64,000 bases of DNA from Ilyonectria destructans (lineage: Eukaryota; Ascomycota; Sordariomycetes; Hypocreales; Nectriaceae). The stretch's first letter is position 1. Each line of letters opens with the position of its first letter. The notes beneath the pieces were generated by a model. That model was not told where the DNA came from, did not search any database, and was given only the letters and a program-made list of their open reading frames with translations. Position numbers and translations under genes: made by a program. This document shows positions 32,432-43,445 of the stretch, piece after piece. The stretch lies in the NCBI GenBank assembly GCA_020740775.1, contig JAHEWK010000011.1, positions 2,232,001 to 2,296,000 of the forward strand. The letters run 5' to 3'.

Positions 32432-35400
32432 ATGGCCGGCCTCTTCTCCCGCCTTAAGGGCAAGGACTTCAAAAAGAAGAAGGGCAAGGACAGCTCCGAT
32501 TCGCAGCCAACCCGACCCCGGTGGACCGATGCTTACACGCGGACCTCCGTCGAGCCAGAGGAGGTTCACGAGCTGATCCGATGTTGCACTGAGGAGCTCA
32601 AGGCGCGAGGTATGTCACCCCGGATTCTGTGCCTCCATGTCCTGTCCCTTGCGTCTCCTTCGACGGCATGCTAATTCTCCGTGTCTTACTAGCTCTCGAC
32701 CACCCCTTTCTCCTTCTACCATTCCGACCTACCTCCGATCCCAGCGCTGTGCGCACATTCGTCAGACACTTCTTCGAAGCTCACCAAAACCTGCGCGGCG
32801 AGCAACTACTCCAGGAGCTGCGCATGACCGAGCCCATGGTACGTCGGCCACAGCAACCGCGCAACGTGATATTAATTTGGTCCACAGGTCGTTTCCGGCG
32901 TCGCAAAATGGTGCTGGAGTCGTCTTCAGGGCGGTATTGTTGGTTGGGATGCGTATGAGCTGTTCAAGGTCGGAGAAATCGGTACGTCAATCGCAGAATT
33001 GCCCAGTCCAACGGTGTGGCTGATTGGTCTTAGACTCGCACATGGCCCGAGACTCGTTCAAGACATTCATCCCCATTAGCGTCGAGAATGGTGCCCGCCA
33101 GCGCATTATCTTCGACTATTTTGATCTTTTGGCTGCAATTGCTGCCCACGGCAAGACCAATGGCCTCGGTGGCCGCAAGGTCTCCCGAATGGCCGCTTGG
33201 TGGGCCTTTGAACACAAGGACACCAAGAAGGGCTTTGAGGGAGGCTACAACTCTTGGCTTAGGTGAGTTCAGTGTCTCAGATGATACCTCTGTCCCGAAT
33301 GCTCACCAATGCTTCCAGCGCCGCCGATGCCACGAGCCACATGTTCTTCGCGTACCTCCGATCCCTTTCCCCCGAGGTGAATGTCAGCGGTATTACGATG
33401 CTGCCCATGTCCCTCCAGAAGCTCGTCCAGGAGACAGAGTACCCCCCTCAGCGACCCGAGTTGATGATGACGCCTACGAACAAGGTTGTCATGATCGTCG
33501 ACACCGTCTCCCCCACGCCGTTTGCCCTCTTGCGCCGGGCCAATCACTTCCAGTATCGCGACGAGGACCGAGCCCTCCAAGAGTTCTCCGAGTACCAGGA
33601 CCCAGTCAAGGCATTGACTGATGAGTGTCGCCGAGTCTTGAAGGCCGTTTCTGCCGCAAACCAGTCCCAAGTTTCGAGTTCTAAGCATTCTACGAGCTTG
33701 CGCGACGCTTCTTGGTCTCGTTTTGAGGACATCGGCTTCACGAGCACTTTAGAGGAGGATGACGACGAAGATGAGAGCGCCATTAGCCAGAGACAGCCTC
33801 AGGGTTTGAGGAGAGCTCCTGCTTCTGGAAACGGATTGGGCAGACCGACGACCCCATCTTGGGCCGATTTCCTCTCATCAGGATTCATTGATGAGAACTC
33901 AGCCTCCCGACCTAACCTTCTTCTGCCCCCTGACAAAGTTCTCCCTCCCATCGAGACGCAACCCAGACAGCGAAGCTCCCAATCCCACCGACCGAGACTC
34001 GAATCCGATCGCACCCTTGAGCCTGGTGAGCTGGCAAGCATCACCTCGTTCTCTCTCGACGATGCTTTCTGGTGGGTCTGGATGACCAGTCTGGCTCCCG
34101 AAGAAACCGCAGAGCGAAAATCGGCTTTCGGTCGATGCACAATCATCGAGACCAAGATCCCCACTGGTCGATGGCTGGTTATGGAGGAAATGATCGCAGG
34201 CGCGGCTCCGGAACCCGAAGAGGGTGCCTATATCGCAGAGAAGAAGGGCTTCTTCTCTTGGACAAGGCGCGGAAAGGGTCTGGGTCGACGGAAGTCTGCC
34301 GGAAAGTCTGCCCTTGAGATGGGGAACAACGCCGGTAGCAAGGCTAGCATCGGCCCGGATACGCATGCCAGGATACAGGCGAAGGCTGCTCAGCTCCGAG
34401 CTCAGGAGTTGCATGACAAGAAAATGGCTGCTCAGCAACAGCAGTCCCAGCGCCGCGGCCGATCAGATGCAGAGCTAATGGCTGAGAAGACTAACAGTGT
34501 ACTCACGCTCCAGCCGGCCATCATTGGCGAGGCTTCGTCGGCTCTGAAATGGGTCAACAAATATGACAAGGGCACCATCAAGGATGTTTACTTGTCCAAC
34601 AGCAACGCAGGCCGTGGCATGACCATGTCTCCAGTTCCCTCCGAACGCCTGAACGAGGCCGCCGAGACGAATGGGGGAATGAATGGACATGATGAGCAGG
34701 CGCCTGAAGTGCCCGCTAAGGAACCCGCACCTCCCCCTGTTCAATCCCCCGTTGTCCAATCCCCTGTTGTTCAATCCCCTGTTTTCCAGTCCCCTCCTGC
34801 CTCACCGGAGATCAAGAAGGAATCCGTGAGGAAGCCTCTCCCCCCAGTGGAGAAGCCCGAGGAGGTTCAGATTCCAGAGGTCGTTGAGCCCCCGGCCAGT
34901 CCCGTCCCGCCCCCCAAGGACGACATCTTTGATGAAGTCACCCGGGATAACGTTGTATCGCCCGAGCCCGCCAGCCCCGAGAACAAGAAGCACAAGAAAT
35001 TACAGAAGGAGACCAAGGAGGGTCGAGGTTTCCGCAAGCTGTTCCGCAAGAACCGAAGCTCCAAGCTGCCCGAGAATGCTGCCGCCGACGTCAACGGCAT
35101 GCTGCGAAAGGACCAGGCCACGCCTGAGCCGCCTGTTCAACAAACACTCACTCCTGCCGAGACACCCGAGCCTGTCCCAGCTCATGATGAACCTGAGTCG
35201 ACCGAGGAGCCCGTGAAGCCAGCTGCCGACGTCGTGGAAGTGGAGGACAAGCCCAACGCTTCTGCGTTCAACCAGGGCCCCCTGGAGGATCAACCCGCGT
35301 TCGCCCCTGATACTGATGGAGAGGATGATGCCATCCCGCCCCCAATTGGCCGCCAGACGCGCCAAGCCTCCAGCTTGAAAGCCTCTCAGCCCGAGGAGAA

Positions 35401-35722
35401 GCTGAGCCAGAGTGCCAGCCCTGGTGTGCAGGATCGCTGGGCACAGATTCGCAAGAACGCTGCTGAGAGGGCAGCCACTCGCCAGACTGATGAGCAGCCC
35501 CGAGTACCATCCCACAAGACCGTCGATGGTGATGATGATACTAGTGGAGAGGAGAGTAAGTTAACCTCTGAGCTTCCCCTTGATTTGCAATGACTAACCT
35601 TTACCCAAGCTATTGAGTCTCGTGTCGCTCGCATCAAGGCTCGTGTGGCCGAGTTGACGGGTAACATGGAGACCACCGGTGGCCCTCAAGCAGCTACCGC
35701 CGCCGCCAACGCCCGCCGCTGA
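32432..35722 (+). CDS. MSB1: Msb1/Mug8-domain morphogenesis protein
   Basis: Six exons (32432-32609, 32693-32838, 32888-32981, 33034-33262, 33319-35555, 35610-35722), all GT-AG, give 998 aa. The N-terminal ~440 residues are a RhoGAP-like Msb1/Mug8 domain: WTDAYTRTSVEPEEVHELIRC, DPSAVRTFVRHFFEA, WDAYELFKVGE, NGLGGRKVSRMAAWWAFEH and DDAFWWVWMTSLAPEETAERK. The second half is disordered, with Gln/Arg-rich (AAQQQQSQRRGR), Pro-rich and acidic regions. It includes four near-copies of VQSP in a row around residue 725. The C-terminal exon encodes a short helix (IESRVARIKARVAEL). Role: yeast Msb1 works with Cdc42/Rho1, Bem1 and Boi proteins at sites of polarised growth; in hyphae a role at the tip or septum is expected. 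Family assignment rests on the overall domain pattern. Confidence 0.85.
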
Positions 35723-36565
35723 ACAGTACTCCCGCTCTCAGACTCTGATGATTGAGACTCGCCGATGAGGCCATTCAACAATCCTGATTTCTTTTTTCGG
35801 ATATTATCCCGCAACTCGTCGCTTTTACACTCGCCATTAATGTGGCAGGGCTCCGATACCCATCCACGCCCACCCACGCCTAATACAAGCCGTCGCTTCT
35901 GTTTTTATTTCCTCTCCTTTTTCTTCCTTTTGACACATATGATACCACTAGAAGAGGGAAGAAGAAAAGTCACGCGAGCACTTGAGAGTCCAGGAGAAGG
36001 GGAAGGGGGAACGGAGGGGGAGAAAAGCGAGGAGCCTTGAAAGCTTCTTTCTGGGTTTTCATACCTGGTTTTTTCTTTATCCTGGGCGAAAAGAGGAGAT
36101 GTTTTCGGATCAATTCTAGCTTTTTGACTTTTTTTCCGTCATATTTCTATGTTCCCTATCTTCTGTTACCTTCGTCGGGGTGAGCGAGTGGTTTCCCCAT
36201 ATCAATACCACTACCACTATTAGTACTATCCCCCATCTGCCCATCGTTATCCGAGGGATTTGAAATGTCTACCTAGGTAGTTGCGAAAGCGTTGTTGCTT
36301 GAAAACAAAGATATCTGCTACATTTTTGACCCGACGGGACGAGAAGTCACATTGTCGTTGATCAGTAGGTGAGATGACAGTTCAGTCTCTGCTGATAGCT
36401 ACCATGCGGCCCACATAAAGAATTCACGACATGAATTTAAGACGTCGTTTTTGCACTCGTTCAATTTGCTGTATTGTCTATAGCAACAATTCCTATGTGT
36501 ATGTATCCCAGTATTGATCAGTATATAATCATACATCACTACCCACATAGCCCAGATGGACATTC
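35723..36565. other. Convergent 3' intergenic spacer (MSB1 / DUF726 gene)
   Basis: 843 bp between convergent genes, T-rich near 35920-36160, with a TACCTAGGTAG palindrome at 36271-36280. No gene seen. It is longer than needed for two 3' UTRs. Confidence 0.4.
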
Positions 36566-38996
36566 CTACGAGCGTCCCTTCGGGTCATGCTCATCCTCGT
36601 CACTGCTCCCATAATCAATCATGACAATTGCCCCGTACTCTTCGTCGTCGGACACATTCGTTTCCGGCGTCATAGAGCGCGGAGGCTGTGTTGTCGGTGC
36701 CTTCTCCGCTGCGCGCTCAGTTGGGCGCCTTGGAAGCACAGGTATCTCCTCCTCCTCCTTCTCGACATGCGTAGAACGACGGGGGAGAGGCGGTTGTTCA
36801 TCATGCGAAGAGGCGGAAGGACGTTTGGGTAGGGTTGGAGGTGACTCCACATCCTCGCCAGTCTGGCGCCGAGGCAGTGGCGGCTTCTCTGTTTCTGGCT
36901 CCTGGGCCTTTTGTTCTTCAGGTGGAGGGGCCGATGGGGAGACGAGGCCAGGTGGAGAGATGGTTAGGCCACGAAGATCATCCGTCAACTTTGCCTCGTT
37001 TGAGTGCTGGTTTTTCTGGGCGTCCTTCGACGGGTCTGCGTCAAAATCAATCAGACTGCCCTCGACTTGATCCTCCTTCAACTTGATGAAGTCGTCCTTT
37101 TCGATCTCTGTGCCAGCCTTGATACCGACAAAGCCACATTTCCGCAGGATCTCGCCTATCAGGTCAGGATATCGCAAGTGACCACTAACAGACTCGCTCA
37201 GGTCCAAGTTCTCAACCCCCTCGACGTTTGTAACGGACTGCAACCCGGCAACTCCCATGGCCAGGCTGTGTGCGCGGTACAGAAACCCAAGGACCATGTC
37301 GTTCTCAGAATAGACATTGAAGATCTTCCCGGACACGACGGTGCGTAGCGTACGCCAGTGAGCCGGAGCTGAGGGTGCGGGCGCGCCGATAATAACGACA
37401 CTGTCGATAAGTCCAAATGCATGTCGTTCAGCGAGCGACTGCAAGCAGGCGTGGATAGCTGTGGCACCTAGGGAGTAGCCAATAAGGGTAACAGGACGCT
37501 CGCCCTGGACCTTGTTAATGAGAGCATCCGCAAGGAGGCGGCCAGCCTTTCTAGAACGGTTGTGTGCGCGGTTGAACGGGTTATCGACATTAGATGCTGC
37601 AGCGAGCACCTGAACAGGCCAGAGAGCGGCGAGCAAGGTGGCCAAGACAGTGCGCTTGAGAATTTCAACCTTGATCGTGTTCCAAGCGAAGGACTCAACA
37701 AGAGCACGGAGTGCACTTCCAAGAGCTAGGAGAGACTTTAACTCATACCGAAGAGCGAAGACCTCAGCGTCGTCGTTGAGGACGCGCCACGGTTTCGTGA
37801 TATCATCCTCTGTGTTGAGCCAACCATTGATTCCGATGGTGACACGGAGCCGGTGGTCTTGCTGCGCTTTTTGATCTTCAGGCTGGAATTTCTTTCCCCA
37901 TTCCTCCTTAAGTGGGATAAAGCGGAAATCTTCAACCTCTTTGGCGTACTCGTCCATCATCTCGCCCTAGTGATGGCCTCAGTACAACTTCTAAACATGT
38001 GGATAGGAGGAAACTTACAGTCATCTTAGCTCCATATGCACCGAAGAGAGCCCCAACTAGGGCACCGTTCATCCAGAATATGCCTAGGAAGCTCGCTACT
38101 CCTCCCAATCCCACGCCTCCGAGGACACCACCGATAGCACCAGCAACTAGAGGGGCGGCCAGACCACCGGTAACGCCAATAACAGCGGCACCGGCAACGG
38201 AAGCCAAACCGACTTTCCAGAACCGGTTGAACTTGTTGTCTTGACGACGCTTGGCAGCTTCAGCCTCCGCTGACATTGCTTCTTTCTGTTTTTCATCTGC
38301 CGCAGACGACTCGAGGAGAGATTTGGCGATCTCAACCTCCTGTGCGATGATGAATGTCTGGGGGACTTCCAACGCAGATGCAAGATAGAGTGCCAAGGCT
38401 CGTGAATGAGCGGAATACTTTCCTGTTGAAAGAAGGAGGAGGAGAATACAAACAATGGCCTCTCTCCTGTCTTCTTGAGGGATCGTCGTTAATCTCGTCG
38501 GTATCGGATGATACAAGGCCTGGAGCGAGGTAACGTCCTCTGACTTGTCAATTTTGACTTCACCGAAGCTGATGAGATTCTCACCCTCTTCCGGGGTGTC
38601 CAGCTTAATCTTCTCCATAGCTTCCAGTCGCTTCTGCCTCTCGCCCTGGATCTTGGCGTCGTCTGGGACGCGCGCAATCTCCTCAAGCTTGGGCATAAGC
38701 TCACGCTTCCAGTCAGACATGTGCTTTATAGCAGCCTTCTGAACCTGCTGGGCCTGCTTCGAAGCCCTGTTCCGAATCTGCTGCTCGCGCCTTCTGGTTT
38801 CCTCGTCATTGGTCTTGGAGCTCTCGCCTTCAGCGGTAGGGGTTCCCGGGGCTACGGGGCCAAGTTCATCGTCTGGAGTCTCCAGCTGTGCGATCATGTA
38901 TGAAGTGATCTCATGGACAAGCTTATAGAGCGCCTTTCGTCGCGCGGGGTTCAGGCTGATGACAATCTGCCGCGGATCGGAGCAGAGTGGCGCCAT
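36566..38996 (-). CDS. DUF726/TMCO4-family membrane alpha/beta-hydrolase
   Basis: Minus-strand exons 38019-38996 and 36566-37966, with a 52-nt intron, give 792 aa. Residues ~262-322 are a Gly/Ala-rich hydrophobic region with two or three membrane-embedded segments (VAGAAVIGVTGGLAAPLVAG, GVASFLGIFWMNGALVGALFG). After it comes a hydrolase-like domain (GINGWLNTEDDITKPW) with nucleophile elbow GYSLGA (Ser491) and later LIDSVVIIGAPAPS. The C-terminal ~170 residues are disordered with four Pro-Leu-Pro-Arg-Arg-type repeats (PPLPRRQTG, PTLPKRP, PPLPRRST, PVLPRRP), candidate SH3 ligands. The yeast member Mil1 binds the AP-1 clathrin adaptor variant and localises to membranes; the substrate is unknown. 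The frame upstream of ATG 38996 also looks codon-like (ALWLREGEHCI) and could belong to a missed 5' exon. Confidence 0.87.
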
Positions 38997-41111
38997 GATG
39001 CAGTGCTCGCCTTCCCGGAGCCAAAGCGCACCAGATGTTCGGGAGCCTGGTATTACCGTAACGCGAATATCGGGTTTCGGCGATTAGCTATGAGTATGGA
39101 CTGTTAGCAACATGGCTCATGATCAGGCATAGCGGTGGGACGCCCTACGTCATGGCGCCCGCAGTGGGACGCGGAGATGGGGCCACTTACTGCAGAACAA
39201 CTCGGTACTTTGATTCTGGCAACGCCGTCAAGCGGTCTCTAGAGCTTAATCACAGCTTGATTCTGGAGTTATTACGTTCCCCCAATGTTGGATGTAATGT
39301 GTCCAATATGCCGTGTCGCAACAGGCTGTTAGTTCTCCAGATCCTCCCAGGCACCCATCACGTGCTTATCCCTTAGCCCCATGCGGAATCGGAAACGCCA
39401 AGAGCTGACAATTAACATTCATCACCATTCTTCCCCAAACGATACTTTGTATTAACAGGCATAACCGAAATGCAATACGTCATCTCACCGAAGGCCCATT
39501 CACTAGAGGGGAGTTGTCAATGGGCACTTAGATTGTAGAGAAGCCCAACAGACAAGCTTCTCTAATTTTCCAGGCACATGAAATCCGGCAAGGGCCCTAT
39601 GGATGCACTGCCAAAGGTCGAGCAGCGCAACAACTTGAAATCGGCCTGAACAACTAGGTTTTATAGCACTTCGGGCAGGTTATCACCTCCGTTATTACTG
39701 GGGGTTGTCTCGAGCCAAATTAAGTTAGTTACCTGTGAGCCTAAACGCAGTGGTTCATTCTACTCGTTAAGCCATCGACTAATAGCGACAGACGAAGCTC
39801 GGTCTAAGTCTCGAATAAATAATAAAATTTATCTAGCGATAACCACAAGCTACAATCTCAGCCAAGCCAGATCAGATTGACGCAATGATGAGCTCGTCGT
39901 AGAACCTAGCTCGCATTGGGAATTTGAGTGTATATTATGGCAGGGCATCCCGACTTGTATTCTTTGCGTCTCGACGGGCTTTTGAGGATTGCTGCCTTGG
40001 CTCTCTATGGTATTGGCGGACCTCCAAAAATCTAACCCTAAGACCCCTACAGAGGGCTCTTTCAAAAGTCTTGTCCAAGCACTAGTAACGCCATATCCAT
40101 TTATCCCTGTCGGCTACCTGAGATACGTAAGGCTGTGACAGTCTCGTCAAGTTATCTGCTACGGCTGCTATAACTTCAGGGGTAGTAGGTACTGCTGACC
40201 AGAATCTAGCGGTCGCTGGTATGCTATAATCTGCTTTCTTTTAGGGCTTATAGAAATTAGAAAGTATTTAGTGTATTTAGCCTAATAATAATTAGTTAAT
40301 TTACGAGTGTTATATTTTTCTTATGGATAAGACTTTTGAAAGAGCCCTCCGTATTGAAGGAGACTTTGGAAAATTAATAGGGCCTGGTTGAAAAAACTGT
40401 TAATACATCTTGTGTCCGTGTTCGTCCGTAAAATGCTCATTATCCTTCCGCCAGTTCCAGTTTATCTAGCGGCGGGTCTTATTGATTCGTTGTTCTAGAG
40501 AGGGATACCGACATTGTTGATGGACTCGCCTCCAACTTAACTCGAGACTTCTCACCTCTTGACTCTGGGGAAATCTTTAAACTCACGTTTATCTTGCGCA
40601 AGGGAGATTTATCTTGTGGGTTCTTCCGAGTTCTCTTCTCAGAAGTCCCCAGGTCGTTCTTCCTCGAGTGATAATGCAGTTTCCACCGTATACGCAGAGT
40701 ATTGCTTGAAAGTGATGAGATGAAGATTCCACACCACTAGACACTTCAACGCCGCGTCAACGCAGGGCCGGACATCGTACAGCGAGACAATGAAGTCCCT
40801 AAAAATGAAACAGAACGCTCGAAAACGAGGCACTAGGTTTATTTACTCAGATACAATTGTTGAGCAAATGCTTGTCCTGACTGATCTCAGGAGTGTATAA
40901 CTCTAGGGTAGCTAGGGGTGGTGAGATAAGAAATGCGGGTGCGCGATAAGACCCAGCCCCGCTAAAAAAATCAATGCGACCGGACGGTCTCAACTCAGGC
41001 TTCTCAACTTCTTCTGCGCTCACCAGTTTCTGCCCCTTCGTTTGACAAGATCCTAAAACCCCCACACCTAGGGCACCCCCCGAAGACTTTCGTCGATAGT
41101 TGCTCGTTATA
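38997..41111. other. Intergenic, 2.1 kb, with MITE
   Basis: Holds the DUF726 promoter side (CACGTG at 39359-39364), then an AT-richer zone from about 39400 with a MITE at 40050-40351 (separate entry), then the TMA23 promoter. No gene supported. Confidence 0.45.
40050..40351. mobile_element. 302-bp non-autonomous DNA transposon (MITE) with ~27-bp terminal inverted repeats and TA flanks
   Basis: The left end CAGAGGGCTCTTTCAAAAGT starts at 40050. The right end at 40351 is its inverse complement with only two differences over ~27 bp (one at the second base, one near the inner end). Both ends abut a TA dinucleotide (40048-40049 and 40352-40353), the target duplication of Tc1/mariner-type transposases. 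The interior is AT-rich, with no open frame above a few dozen codons, so it needs a transposase from elsewhere. The architecture resembles the mimp elements of Fusarium (27-bp TIR, TA), but the TIR sequence differs. Not a tRNA-derived SINE: no Pol III boxes or poly-A. Confidence 0.8.
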
Positions 41112-41759
41112 ATGGACGCCCACGCCCTCCTCTCCTCCCAAGGCTGGCGAGGAACTGGTCACTCGCTTCACAAGACCGACGATTCGATTGGCCTCTCGAA
41201 ACCGTTGTTGTTGTCGCGCAAGGACAACACCAAAGGATTGGGCCAAAAGCAGCATTTTACAAGCGACCAATGGTGGATGAATGCATTCGACGAACAGTTG
41301 AAGGGACTCGACACTTCCAAGGATGGTAAGGTGGTGCAGACGCTCACCACCGGCAAGTTGAACACCATCGACAAGAACCTGGGGAAATACTCTGTGTACA
41401 CATCGTTTGTGCGAGGTGGATTTCTGGAGGGGACCCTCAGCAGATTGAAAATAAAGGACTCGTCGAGCGCCGAATCCTCCGAAGACGACAGTGCCGATCA
41501 AGAGCGCGCGAAGGCGTCCAAAACCGAAAACCGAAAAGAAACCAAGGAAGAGCGGAAAGCCAGAAAAGAGGCGAAGCGAAAGCGAAAAGAAGAGCGAGCT
41601 CGTGAGAAAGCCGAGAAAGCCGCCCGAAGAGAGCGGAAGAAGTCGAAGAAATCAGCGAAGTCATCAACTGAATCGAGCGACGCGGACGACGAGAAGCGTC
41701 GACGGCGAGCGAGGAAAGAGGAAAAACGGAGACAACGAGACAAAGAGCCAAAGAAATAA
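41112..41759 (+). CDS. TMA23: Tma23-like G-patch nucleolar protein
   Basis: Single exon, 215 aa from ATG 41112. The N-terminal half resembles Tma23: MDAHALLSSQGWRGTGHSLH, then GLSKPLLLSRKDNTKGLGQK (a degenerate G-patch), DQWWMNAFDEQLKGLD and a C-terminal YTSFVRGGFLEGTL motif. The second half is a highly charged Lys/Arg/Glu helix (ERKARKEAKRKRKEERAREK type) with Ser/Asp patches, typical of nucleolar proteins. In yeast, Tma23 is nucleolar, associates with ribosomes and affects 40S biogenesis. PXR1 has a related layout but a canonical N-terminal G-patch, so Tma23 fits better. The gene converges with THG1 with just 98 bp between the stops. Confidence 0.85.
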   Translation: MDAHALLSSQGWRGTGHSLHKTDDSIGLSKPLLLSRKDNTKGLGQKQHFTSDQWWMNAFDEQLKGLDTSKDGKVVQTLTTGKLNTIDKNLGKYSVYTSFVRGGFLEGTLSRLKIKDSSSAESSEDDSADQERAKASKTENRKETKEERKARKEAKRKRKEERAREKAEKAARRERKKSKKSAKSSTESSDADDEKRRRRARKEEKRRQRDKEPKK

Positions 41760-41857
41760 TGGACCAAGGACAAAATATGGCGAGTCGCATCTGCATAACG
41801 AAAGCATCTTCACGGCGTTTGGGTCGATAGTTCTGAATGATACCCCCCATTGGATAT

Positions 41858-43090
41858 TCATGTTTCTTTTGGAATCTTGCCAGGCTTGTTGGAGAGAATC
41901 CACGGCCTCCTGTCCCAGAAGTCATCCTTGATGATGTCCATGTGCTCCACAAGAATTCGTGCCTTGGCTCTACGCTTCTTGTCGTTCTCCTTTTGAGTCT
42001 TTGACTGCGTAATCGGCTCCGCTACTGAATCGATGGTTTGTGCAACATTGTTACTGTCGGGATCCACGAGCTCGTACTGCAGAGGGTTAAAACCATATTG
42101 GACTGGGGGAGGTAGATACATACGTCGCGGAATATGACACTTCCTTTCTTGAAAATCTCAGGCTCGTTGTTATAGTTGATGGAGAATCGGGAAAATAGAA
42201 TCTCGTTCTTGTCCGCAGCCACGGTGCCCTAGTACTAGTTGTCAGTACGATTTCTTGGTGGAAGATTAAAGGTGCTCACAGCGAGAGTTTTCTCAGCCTC
42301 TTTGTTATCAAGTCCTCCAAGCTGAATCAGCGTCCAAAATGTTGTGTTATAAAGGTTGTTGATATGGCCTTCATTGTCAGTGAGGACGCTGCTAGTGAGG
42401 GGGTGGTGGCTTACAGTCTACTTGTCGCCAGCTCAAGTAGTCACGCAGATTCTGGACGCTAGGGTAACAGACCGCACGACCATCGAAAGTGGGAAGTGGA
42501 AACGAGAGGGGAGTGTCGGGGAAATGAGTCGACCATGAATAGACGTAGTTGGAGGTGAAGGTAGAAACAACTGTGCTGACGAGCTTGCTGCCAAGGTGTT
42601 AGTCATTGACATTCACCTGCGTGGCTCGCGGGATCCTACCTGTCCCTCCTCTCGAACAGGGTACAAGACTTGTGGAAAACGAAGCTGTCGAAAAATGAGC
42701 ACTGCAGTTCTGCTGGGAGTGATGGGGTCATGACCTGTATTCGTCACTGACACCGTATGCAATGGTGATGTCGGGCAGATCAGCTACAACGGCTCTGGCG
42801 GCTGTGTTCATGAGATCCAAGGCCCGACGGTCATTTGGCTTCTCGAAATTGTACTTGGCGCACATCCTTGGCACTATCAGAATACATCTTCTTCGGCAGT
42901 GAGGCGGAGGTTGGGGAGTGGTTACTTTGTGAAGGCTCGCCCATCTACTCGGACCACGATCCAGGTATTGGGCAGTAGAGGATCGGGAATCTCGAAGTCA
43001 CGGACATATTCGAATCTTGGGAGGGGTTAGACACATGAATAGTGAGAGCCAGTTAAATACACAGGAGGAAACTCACTTGGAGTTTGCCAT
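41858..43090 (-). CDS. THG1: tRNA-His guanylyltransferase Thg1
   Basis: Eight minus-strand exons: 43077-43090, 42926-43015, 42735-42866, 42640-42684, 42415-42587, 42280-42368, 42124-42228 and 41858-42076. They give 288 aa from 867 coding bases, with introns of 46-61 nt. Motifs: [16 protein letters not shown], then [13 protein letters not shown] with metal ligand D29, GVSDEYSFVF with D76 and E77, [14 protein letters not shown], and a C-terminal basic helix. Lengths and catalytic positions equal those of yeast and human Thg1. Reaction: 3'-5' addition of G(-1) to tRNA-His after ATP activation, essential for histidyl-tRNA synthetase recognition. The third intron uses an unusual donor (AG|GTCATG), but only that join keeps the conserved SDEYSFVFHK frame. 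Divergent from SWD1. Confidence 0.94.
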
Positions 43091-43445
43091 GTTTGCGAAT
43101 CTGGAAGTAGCCGTCTCGTGGAGGAAAATGAGTGTTTGCGCGGGGACGCTGTGCCGCTGTGTTTGAGATGTAGAGGGGCATGTGAGGTGAGAATTGTTAG
43201 TGTAGCACGCTGTGGTTGAGGGGAGCGCAAGCGCTTGGACCAGCTAAGGCCCTAATTTCACACCGGGGCGTCCTGACTCTGATCGGCTAGGCTAGCGGAG
43301 CTCAGCCTTGCAGATTGAACTCCCGCCTCCAACGCGGCTGCAGCTAATATTTTTGGAGTCCAGCCGCAACAACCCCCTCCATCCTCGATGGAACGCGACG
43401 AACTCGGCCGTTAGTTTCGACATCAGCGCAGAGCGCCGCTTCACC
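43091..43445. promoter_or_regulatory. Divergent promoter region THG1 / SWD1
   Basis: 355 bp between two start codons on opposite strands; must contain both promoters. No clear TATA box. A short frame upstream of the SWD1 ATG has no ATG of its own and is read as leader. Confidence 0.4.
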
